64,000 nucleotides of DNA from Bombyx mori. Its lineage: Eukaryota > Arthropoda > Insecta > Lepidoptera > Bombycidae. The DNA is taken from contig NC_085121.1 in the NCBI RefSeq assembly GCF_030269925.1, positions 16,199,501-16,263,500 of the forward strand. The letters run 5' to 3'. The notes beneath the pieces were generated by a model that saw nothing but the letters and a program-made list of their open reading frames with translations, did not search any database and had not been told where the DNA came from. Both the position numbers and the translations under genes were made by a program. Shown in pieces: positions 53,490-62,433 of this stretch (position 1 is the stretch's first letter; each line of letters opens with the position of its first letter).

Positions 53490-54190
53490 CAAATTAATTG
53501 ACTTATGTACATGCAGGACACTGTGTGAAGCAGATCTCTGAAAGAGTGCTTTCCTACCAAGGGATGTTCGGTGACGTGGCACCTCCGTCATCCATAGTCG
53601 AGATCGAGGTGAAGAGTTTAACCAAAAGGTCACCCTTCTCTTTCGCACTATGGGTCATAATGTCATTGTTTTTGCGCAATGGCGGTAGACTAGACTGGCA
53701 AAAGTTCACTTCTGCACCTTTAGGGAGCGACTAAAAGCACGGCTCTCGGAAGACTAATTTTTGAGTACCTCGCCAATGTTGCTAACGTTCTCTAAATTCG
53801 CCTTGGAAATAGCCCTCATATTGGACCTGGAAACGGCGTTATATTTCTGCGTTTCCTGAGACCTAAGGATCCCAACGTCTTATGAAGTACAGCATCCCTA
53901 TTGAAACACATGGGTCTGATGCGACCCCCGACGGGTACCTCAAAAGATCAGACGATTCAAGTGGAACGTCGACCACCATACTGTATCCAACTGGATGATT
54001 GGTCAGCTGAAGATACAACAAAGAATGCTCGTGCCCCTCAATGTCTAGGACCTTGGACACGGTACATGGGATGTGTTACTAGCTGGGATAAGCCGTAGGC
54101 TAATGCGAAATCATAGGTAGTCGAACCACGGAGGGAAATCAGTCGTTCTAGAACCCAACCACAATTGGTGGTGAGCGTTAAAATCTCCAA
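53490..54190 (-). pseudogene. decayed LINE endonuclease region
   Basis: Near 54185-54130 the minus strand reads VFGDFNAHHQLWLGSRTTD, the APE-endonuclease block with catalytic Asp and Asn. Downstream the frame is full of stops. Family (R1/I/Jockey) not resolvable. Confidence 0.55.
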
Positions 54191-54229
54191 AGACCACTAG
54201 CACCTTCATAGATGTGTACAGCTCAAGTA

Positions 54230-54957
54230 TTTATTTATTTATTTATTTATACTTTATGCTCAAAACAAAACTTGTACACAGGCGGACTTAATGCCATGGG
54301 CATTCTCTTCCAGTCGACCATAGGGTGGTGCAGAGATAATGCATGGTAGGTGCATTAACAAAAGAATGACAAACAACAACAACAAAACAAAAAAAAAGAA
54401 CAAACTCAAAACAAAAATCTTCCTTAAAATAACATCTCAGTATTATAGAATACACATACTACAATTTAATATACCTATGTATAAAATAGTAAAATACATA
54501 CATACACATGAAAATACACAATTTAGTATTATAGTTAAGAATGGCTAAAAGTAAATATATATATAGTTACATTGGTGTCGTGTGAATTATATTACCAAAA
54601 AGAAATTTTATTTAAATTCGAAAATAAGATATTCAAATTGAAATAATTCTCACTGGTTCCTTGCATCCGTTCATGATGGAAATCATGTGTCACATTGTAT
54701 ATTTCTGTATTTGTTCCATACAATTAATCAGTTTTTCGACATCCATCCAAATGTATGGATATATCGGTTCCGTATACTGTCCTGTATTTATTCTATGCAT
54801 TCCACTAATTACATGACTACTTTCTATATTTGAGATTATATTGGTACCGAATATTTTTTCTGTATGTACTCCATAAATTGTTTTGAGCTTGCTGCTACCT
54901 CCTAAACTTATAGTAATATCGATACCGTATACTTTTTGGAGTGCTGCCGTCTTCGAT
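54230..54957 (-). mobile_element. probable LINE 3' part with an open remnant
   Basis: From 54945 to about 54683 the minus strand is open (SSKLKTIYGVHTEKIFG, HVISGMHRINTGQYTEPIYP, WMDVEKLINCMEQIQKYTM) up to a TGA. The 3' end resembles the fragment at 53225. I do not recognise the protein piece; a LINE C-terminus is inferred from the tail. Confidence 0.4.
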
Positions 54958-55079
54958 TAATGTAATAAATAATAGATCCCAATGAATTGAGAACCATCTC
55001 TTTTTATGAAGTCAATTAAAATCAAATTTATGTAGCTTTGGGTTTGGATGCCGGCTTTTTTTCCTATTCGCCGGTAGCC

Positions 55080-55215
55080 TAGGAGACTATTTCAGTACGA
55101 CCTTACGGGTAGGTGAGCTTATGGCTTCAACCTGAGAGAATTTACTAACACCAGCCCTAACAAGAGTTGTGCTTCGCTGAATCTATCACCGGAACGGAAT
55201 TGCGATCCACCGAGA
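55080..55215 (-). mobile_element. LINE 3'-UTR fragment
   Basis: Diverged relative of 1065-1313 (GAGACTATTTCAGTACGACC, AGAGTTGTGCTTCGCTGAAT on the plus strand). Confidence 0.5.
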
Positions 55216-56632
55216 TGACAATGGCTTATCGATAGCGAACACACTCTTCAAACAACATCCACGCAGGCTTGTTGCTGCACTTGAACTTCACCAGCTGCTC
55301 AATACCGAAATCTAATTGACTATATACTTATAAAATCAAGGTGGAGTGGTGGAGCCGACTACGGATCTGATCCTGGTCTCTAAATTCCAACTTAAACTTC
55401 AAGTTGCAAGGAAAATTGATGAATGCGAAATAATTGCTCCTCATGATACCCAAAAATTTTTTGTATCCTTCGAATAGTTTGAAAGAAATGCAAATTGAAG
55501 GGCATGATCAACTGACGGCTGAAGAATTTTGGAATAGAACAAAAGCAATGATTTGAGAAGCAGTGAAAACATCTAAACCTACCAAATCTGAAACCAAAAA
55601 CATCAGCACTGGATGAGTGATGAAGCTTTACCATTGGTGGAAGAGAGACGACACAAAAAAGCACAGGGAGTTGAAGTGCAAATACTGAACGAACTGGTGC
55701 TAACATTCAAACAGCCTGTAGGAGGGATAAAAATAGCTTTCTGAGAGAGATCTGCTCGAAAGTTGAAGCGCATGTTGAAAAACACGAAGCAAGAGATTTG
55801 TACCGGAAAATTAGTGTAATCCCCAAGACTTTAAGTGTCAGACCTGGTTTGTTGAGAAATCGGATGGATGTGTAGTAACAGAGTTAGAAGACTTTTAGAC
55901 CGATGGAAAGAATATTGCCAAGCTCTCTTCTTTGACCCCGACTGCAAAATTTTACCCCCAACGACATCAGATATCCAAGAACGCGAACCAGAAATACTGA
56001 AAGAAGAAGTTCGTCATGCCATCAAACATCTTAAAACTGGAAAAGCAGTAGGAAGTGATAACATCCCAATCTAGACATTTAAAGATTTTAGCCAGAGTGG
56101 TGTCGAAATCTTCCATGCAATTTGTAACAAGATATGGAAATCTGGCACCTGGCTTACAGAATGGACGCACTCCCTTTTTATTCCTTTGCATAAGAAAGTT
56201 TCGACAAGGAAGTGTAGCAATTATCGTTTTATTGCTCTGATATCAATCACACTGCAGCAAAATTCTACATATTCTTAATGAACGTTTAAAAAGCTGTTTA
56301 GCAACACAAATAGTCCCAGAACAAGCTGGCTTTGTAAAGAGGAAGGGAACCAGAGAACCGATCTTGATTGTGCGACAAATAATAGAGAAGCCGAGAGAGT
56401 TCAACATGCAAACCTTCATTTGCTTTGTTGACTTTCAAAAAGCATTTGACTCTGTTAAATGGCCACATTTATGGAAAACCCTCGAAAATATGGGAGTGCC
56501 AAAACATCTTCAGTAAAGCTAGACAACGTTGCCTCACAACCTCTGCGTCCTAGCGCTGGAGTCCGGCAAGGGTGTATCTTGTCACCTCTCTTGTTTAACA
56601 TTTACACTAAGGCAATTATGAGAATCGCTCTA

Positions 56633-57917
56633 CGAGGGCTGCACTAAAAGTATCGGGAATGGAATATTTCCACTGGTCCTGTCATATTAAAATCTTTTTA
56701 ATTGAAAACTCCTTGGTTTTAAAAATCGAATACCTTTTTTTTATTTAAAAAAAGATTCTAGGTCTTGTCACGAGGTTTTGTCAACTTGTTTAGTCGTTGA
56801 GAAAATGGAATTGACTCGAGAAAATTCAAGAGCGATGATTTATTATGACTTTCGAAGTGGTTTAACACAAAAACAGTGTGTTGACCGGATGATTTCTGCA
56901 TTTGGTGATGAAGCCCCATCCAAAGCCACAATTTATCGCTGGTTTGCTGAGTTTCAACGTGGACGTGTCAAGCTCAGTGATGATCCCCGTCAAGGTCGTC
57001 CAAAAACTGCAGTCACCCAAGAAAACGTTGATACTGTGCGTAAGCTGATTGAGGAAGATCGACATGTGATATACCGCGAAATTCAGGCAACTTTAGACAT
57101 TGGCATGAGTCGAATACAAATAATCTTGCATGAACAATTAGGTGTAAAAAAATTGTTTTCCCGATGGATACCGCATTCGCTCTGTGAAGAGCAAAAAGCG
57201 GCTCGCGTTACTTGGTGCGTCAGAACTCTCGAAAGATTCCACGCAGGATCCTCAAATGCTGTATACAACATTGTATCAGGTGACGAATCCTGGATATACG
57301 CGTACGAACCCGAAACAAAAAACCAGTCACAAGTTTGGGTGTTCGAAAATGAGTTAAAGCCAACAAAAATTGTTCGTTCACGGAGTGTTGCAAAAAAATG
57401 GTGGCCACGTTTGTCTCCAAAACCGGCCATGTTACGACTATTCCTCTTGAGGGACAAAGAACGGCTAATGCAGAATGGTATGCTAGCATTTGTTTGCCAC
57501 AGGTCGTTTCTGAACTCCGTAAAGAGAACTGCAACCGCCGCATCATCCTCCATCACGACAATGCAATTTCTCACACCGCGCACAGAACAAAAGAGTTTTC
57601 AGAGCAAGAAAACATAGAATTATTAGACCATCCGCCGTACAGCCCCGACCTAAGCCCTAATGATTTCTATACTTTCCCTAAAATAAAGAATAAATTGCGT
57701 GGACAGAGATTTTCATCACCTGAAGAAGCTGTGGACGCCTACAAAACGGTCATTTTGGAGACCCCAACTTCCGAATGGAATGGTTGCTTCAATGATTGGT
57801 TCCATCGTATGGAAAAATGTGTCAAATTTCGCGGAGAATACTTCGAAAAGCAATAAATACATTTTTAAATAGTAATGTTGTGTCACTTCGTTAATTCCCG
57901 AAATTTTCAGTGCCGCC
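56633..57917 (+). mobile_element. mariner DNA transposon, DD34D type, inserted in the RTE element
   Basis: Inverted ends CGAGGGCTGCACTAAAAGTA and (right end, complement) GGCGGCACTGAAAATTTCGG share about 26 bp with mismatches. TA duplications at 56631-56632 and 57918-57919. 1285 bp. Confidence 0.9.
56805..57856 (+). pseudogene. mariner transposase (DD34D), single frameshift
   Basis: About 350 residues if read across the shift. The N-terminal DNA-binding part has an HTH (MIYYDFRSGLTQKQCVDRMI; KATIYRWFAEFQRGR), then the linker WIPHSLCEEQKAARV. Catalytic Asp1 is in VSGDESWIY, Asp2 in LHHDNAISHTA and Asp3 in YSPDLSPNDFYTF, with 34 residues between Asp2 and Asp3. The only lesion I see is a length change in the A run at about 57390-57397 (GTTGCAAAAAAATGG), after SVAKK; the frame then continues MVATFVSKTGHVTTIPLEGQ to the stop at 57856. 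The start is the ATG in GAAAATGG. Confidence 0.9.
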
Positions 57918-58508
57918 TAGGTAGATGACTGGACTGATGGTGTGCCCATTGGTGGCAAAAACATATGCAATCTTCGTGATGCTGACGATACTACTCTGCT
58001 GGCTTGTAACCAATTGGCAATCAGATCTTTGCTACAATCAAAAGAGTTGCTAAATCGCGTCGAAACAGTTGACTTGGTCTCCGAATCAACAGCCAAAAAA
58101 CCAAAATGATTATAGTGGACGAGCAATAACAATACCTCGGAGATTACCGAGATTGCAAGCTGTGAGGTCGTTTCATCTTATACCTACCTAGGTTCACTAG
58201 TGACTAACAGTGGTGGTTCGGAGGAAGAAATTAAGCGGCGCATAATCATAACGCGATCGGCCATAGATAAACTCGGCTTGTAAGGACCGGAATATCACCA
58301 AGACCATCAAAGTCCGACTGGTAAGGGCACTGGTGTTCCCCATCTTTTTATATGAGGTTGAGACCTGGACTGTGAAAGAAAGAAGAAGGATCGATGCATT
58401 CGCTAGCGACCGGGTTTTTATCGTTAATTGACACGCTAAAAAGTAGCGGGGAGAAAGCGGCCGAGATATCGAGTTCCCTCGACTCAATACCGAAACGAAC
58501 GGCTTTTT

Positions 58509-59010
58509 TTTATTGCCCTTGTAGGCAGACGAGCATACGGCCCACCTGATGGTGAGTGGTTAACGTCGCCCATGGACTTCAGCAATGCCAGGGGCAGAGC
58601 CAAGCCGCTGCCTACCGCTTAATACTCTCCACAAGCCTCGTTTGAAGAAGGACATGTCATAGCGCTCGGGAAACACCGTGGAGGGGAGCTCATTCCATAG
58701 CCGGATGGTACGTGGCAAAAAACATCTCTGGAAACGCACTGTGGATGACCGCAGTGGCTCCAGGTAGTATGGATGAACTCTACTCCGGTGACGGGCGGTG
58801 CGATGGTAAAAACGAGATGCCGGTATCATCTCGAACAATGTCTCAGAGCACTCCCCATGGAACATACGGTACAAAATACAGAGGGAACCGAAGTCCCTCC
58901 GCAGACCCAGAGGTTCCAAACGATCCGTGAGAATGGGATTATCGATAATCCGAACGGCCTTCCTCTGTATAGAGTCAAATGGAAGAAGCTAGTAATTGGG
59001 CTCCACAAAA
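58509..59010 (-). mobile_element. Jockey/CR1-like LINE 3' end
   Basis: ORF2 C-terminus on the minus strand: KAVRIIDNPILTDRLEPLGL, LYRMFHGECSETLFEMIP, RTIRLWNELPSTVFPERYDM, then WRVLSGRQRLGSAPGIAEVH, a stop and the 3' tail ending at a T run (poly(A) complement) at 58505-58511. This is the best preserved copy of the tail seen at 14706, 19321, 21524 and 36862. Confidence 0.8.
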
Positions 59011-59022
59011 ATTTTTAAAACG

Positions 59023-59395
59023 CGGCATTTGTTTCTGGCGGAGCCGGGGGCTTTCCTTTGTTGTAAGTTCGCGATTTTTTCTTTGACTCCGTTAATGGTA
59101 ATGTGGGGTAACGCGTCTGAGGGTTTTTGGGAAGCTCTGGGCTCGACCTCCCTAGCAATTAACTCGGTGTGTTCGGGGTCCACGGCTTGAGCACTGACGG
59201 TGCACTGCTCCTGGAGAGCATCGGCTAATAACACTACCTTTTCATCGTTATCAAAAGCCGAGGGTTGGCCTGAGAGGCTTACGAAGGAATGTATATTGGC
59301 GATCGTTTCCGATTTGAGGGTCCTAGCTAGTTGCCAGTACGCTTGGTGAGAGGGCGCGAATCCTTCTAAATAACTTATCCACCTTCGGGTTTCCT
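59023..59395 (-). pseudogene. Jockey-type (BMC1-like) ORF2 fragment
   Basis: Minus-strand reading AYWQLARTLKSETIANIHSF, ALQEQCTVSAQAVDPEHTEL and KEKIANLQQRKAPGSAR, the region between endonuclease and RT in Jockey-type LINEs. Open, but cut at both ends. Confidence 0.7.
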
Positions 59396-59399
59396 CTAG

Positions 59400-60390
59400 A
59401 CGAGATTAAACATCTTTCTCTCATCTTTCTCAGCTTTCTTCCAATTAGGTTTATGTGTGAGTACATTATTTATATGAGTGTCATTTTTATAAATTTAGCT
59501 ATGAACACGAAATAAAACAATTTTTTCGACAATACTATCAAGTTTTATTACACGCTTTATATTAGCTTCACTTGTATGTATGTTTGTAACTGACTCCTTT
59601 AGACGCGATTTTGACCCACTTTAAACGGCCAGATTTCATTCAAACTCTATAGATTTATCGAGGACCGATGACAATTCAAAATTGGAAAAAATTTTAGAAA
59701 AAATTGAAATTCAACTAAAAAATGAATTAATGAATGAAAAAAAAAATCGTAAAAAAAGCGTGGTGTGCTTTTGAAGATATTATTGAAATAATAACTCTTC
59801 TACTCATATCTATCAGAAAAATATTTATAACTAATAACACCATGCACCCCACGCTTTTTTTACAATAAAATATATATTTTTTTACACTATTTTCAATTTA
59901 AATTTATTAAAATTTATTTTCTATTTTTTAGTTGAATTTTATATAAAGCGTGTTTTTTAGTTTTTTTAAACTATTATTTATTTTTACAAATTAAGTACAA
60001 TTAAATAAAATAAAATAAAATAAAATTAAATTAAATTAAATAAAATTAAATTAAATTAAAAAAAAAAAAAATTAAAATTAAATTAAATTTTTATATAATT
60101 CAAAAAACAATACTCATAATTAAATAATAAGTGTTGACAAAACAAAAACAAAAAACATTGCGAAAATTGAACATGAAAGGAGACTGGCATAGCAATTACG
60201 ATTAAGAATAAGAATTATTTAAAAACGACTAATTAAAGTCTAGTTTATTTTATCATTGGCTAAAACTGAATAAACTTGTGTAATGCGTATGTAAGCAACA
60301 CTAGTTTTCATCCGCGGCTCCGCTCACATGATTCGTTGATAAAAAGTATTATTATACATTCTCTAATATACTGATATTCACAGTATAGGC
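59400..60390. other. very AT-rich stretch with inverted and tandem repeats
   Basis: CGTAAAAAAAGCGTGGTGTGC at about 59747 faces GCACCCCACGCTTTTTTTACA at 59844-59864, with outer arms TTCAACTAAAAAAT near 59711 and ATTTTTTAGTTGAATTTT near 59925. A TAAAA/TTAAA microsatellite fills 59996-60095. No ORF. Confidence 0.6.
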
Positions 60391-60499
60391 GTCGTTGCGC
60401 CCGCGCCGGCCGGAACAGAATTGCAAACAAAATCACGGCGCTTGCATGACGCATGCTAACTCCGCCCCCTCACCCCTGTTATTCCCGCGTTTCCCTCGG

Positions 60500-61098
60500 A
60501 ACGGTGTCATTTTGTGTGACGTAATTAAACCACAAATTGCAATTGATAAAAACTTTTTTTATATACAGAAGCCAAATTATCGGTGCAATATACGTAAACA
60601 AAATATCCAATATACGCAACCGCTATACGCCGCAGAGGAGCGACCTCCAAAAATCGCGTGCCAAACAGCGGAACTAAGAAATACGCTGAGAATCAATCCG
60701 GTGACAAAATAACGTCCATGCCAATATTTAACCCAAGCGGATCCGTATCCGCTTGGGTAAAATATACGGATCTTTCGGCTCCCTCTGACTGAATTTGAGA
60801 AATGGTAAATCTTGCGTCCGTATACAGGACGCAATAAGTCAGTCGGATGCAATATCATCGGTAAAAACCGCCATATAGGACGTAACATCCGGAACTCCCG
60901 GATGGAAATATATATAAGTGGGAAGATCGATACTTTTTGGTTAATTAACACTGGCACACTAGTTTTATTTTAAAAGAAGAAAATATAAATGACAGATATA
61001 AAATTGACATGACGATGTTACGAGTAGTATTTTTTGAAAGAATAAAAGATTTTGTTGTTAAACTAAATATCCACTAAATTTCGCCATACCATCCCACA
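60500..61098 (+). repeat. probable 5' LTR of a gypsy-type retrotransposon (left boundary uncertain)
   Basis: Ends CCCACA six nt before a primer-binding site. It contains TATATATAA at 60909-60917, an AATAAA at about 61041, and three perfect hairpins upstream of the TATA box (see findings). The left edge is not visible because the second LTR is not in the window. Confidence 0.6.
60731..60904 (+). promoter_or_regulatory. cluster of three hairpins upstream of the LTR TATA box
   Basis: ACCCAAGCGGAT and its complement at 60731-60758 (12-bp stem, 4-nt loop); TTGCGTCC at 60812-60834 (8 bp, 7-nt loop); CATCCGG at 60886-60904 (7 bp, 5-nt loop). Confidence 0.6.
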
Positions 61099-61104
61099 TC
61101 TTTT

Positions 61105-61122
61105 TGGGGGCTCGTCCGGGAT
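61105..61122 (+). other. primer-binding site complementary to tRNA-Pro
   Basis: TGGGGGCTCGTCCGGGAT is the 18-nt complement of the conserved 3' end of animal tRNA-Pro, placed just after the LTR end as expected for minus-strand priming. Confidence 0.75.
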
Positions 61123-61452
61123 GGATACCGTTCAGGATGTTGTTGGGTGATAAATCACAGTGGATTGATGAATTTCTACAGAGATAAGTTGACCGCTACC
61201 ATCGCATTTTTCTTGTGCATCGAAGACTTCGAGACGTGTAAAAGTAACGATTTTATGATGAAGTATTATTGATGAAGTTTTGTGTAATGTTATTTTATGC
61301 AGACTTATTATGAAGATTACATAAGATTATTTACTGAAGATTAGTTAAGAAGAAGACTGATTTTGAAAATTGTTATTAACGACTACTACGACTATTTACG
61401 AGTTCAACGAGACGATTATCTTTTTTTTGCATAAAAAATCCTAAAGTAAAAA

Positions 61453-61815
61453 ATGCCTCCTAAGAAGAATAATGATATTGACGAAAGAGAAGACGTCGAG
61501 GTGCATATCTCGTTTCGTGATTTGGAGCAGTCCATGACACCTTTCACCGGAGATGATACTTACCCGATTTTGGAGTTTTTTGATGAATTTGAAGATGTTG
61601 CTGATTTGATGAAGTGGACTAAAGTGGAAAGATTGATCTATGCAAAGAAACTTTTGGGTGGAACAGCAAAGCTATTTTTAAGATCTATTGGTAGAGTTAA
61701 AGACTATCCTACTTTGAAGGAAGCCCTTATTGAAGAATTTGGCCCTAAGTTTAATAGTGCTAAGATTCACAAGAACCTTATTTCACGAAAGATAAAAAAT
61801 GGTGAAACTGATTAG
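61453..61815 (+). pseudogene. gypsy-type gag N-terminal part, truncated
   Basis: 120 residues from an ATG (AAAAATGCC) through MPPKKNNDIDEREDVEVHIS, the capsid-like core FTGDDTYPILEFFDEFEDVA and LIYAKKLLGGTAKLFLRSIG, to NLISRKIKNGETD and TAG. The reading continues past this TAG to a second TAG, both of which could be former CAG codons, before the LTR of another element at 61831 cuts it off. No zinc knuckle or pol remains. Confidence 0.7.
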
Positions 61816-61830
61816 GATATGGCCTAGGTC

Positions 61831-62303
61831 TGTCGACTTACCGTGAATCGTCCCGCAACCACGTCCGAAGTTCCTGGTCGAGGATGAGTATTGCCGACAG
61901 AATCAGTTCATCTATCCTTCACATGTAGTCATAGGTCACTGTCACTATTTTCCAGTTTTTTTATATGAAAGGGGGAACTTTATTTAAATATAATGCGCGT
62001 GCCGATGCGGCTACAGCGGCTTCGCGCGAAAAACTCTGTTTTTGTTTTTTGCCGCACTAACAGGCAGGCAAGTGGTGGCGCTAGTGTCGCGCCGAAGAAC
62101 CATTTCCCACGGAAATGGTGCATTCCGATACACACAACATGTCGCAGACCCAGTACAAGAAAAAATAAGAAATGAATAATACATATAAACCAAATTGTGT
62201 CGCGTTACGTACTCAAAGAATAAAAAAAAAAATTATTCACAATAAAAAATAATAATAATAATATAAATATGTATTTTAGAACAAACTGTTACGGGACGGA
62301 ACA
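61831..62303 (-). repeat. 3' LTR of a minus-strand BEL/Pao element
   Basis: In element sense it starts TGTTCCGTCCCGTAACAG right after GTGAGCGGCA (comparable to GGGGGGCA before the LTR of the intact element) and ends GGTAAGTCGACA. It is placed 130 nt after the pol stop. The partner LTR is outside the window, so the right-hand TSD cannot be tested. Confidence 0.65.
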
Positions 62304-62433
62304 TGCCGCTCACCTTAAAAGCACGTAGTTGCTTTTAATATTCAAAAGTTAAAACTAATATCGAAAGAACGTAAAGCTTAAAAAACTTACTCGAAACTAA
62401 TAAATTCAAAAAACTAATAATTAATGACTTGAA

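Larger units (their letters stand above)
55340..58420 (+). pseudogene. decayed RTE-type LINE ORF2, split by a mariner
   Basis: Many stops and frame changes, but the block order is clear: end of the endonuclease (GADYGSDPGL near 55350), linker DRWKEYCQALFFDPDCK, RT blocks HLKTGKAVGSDNIP, GTWLTEWTHSLFIPLHKK and RPSAGVRQGCILSPLLFNIY. After the mariner come DGVPIGGKNICNLRDADDTT, where YADD has become DADD, and SYTYLGSLVTNSGGSEEEIK. Without 56633-57917 the reading runs on from AIMRIAL. Long inactive. Confidence 0.8.

Noticed and set aside
60395..60712. ORF of 105 codons left of the gypsy gag
   Set aside because: Lies in or before the inferred LTR, has no family motif and spans non-coding-looking AT/GC blocks.
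61098..61130. Vertebrate retrovirus contamination, suggested by the tRNA-Pro primer site
   Set aside because: The gag that follows is gypsy-like rather than retroviral, and tRNA-Pro 3' ends are conserved in animals.
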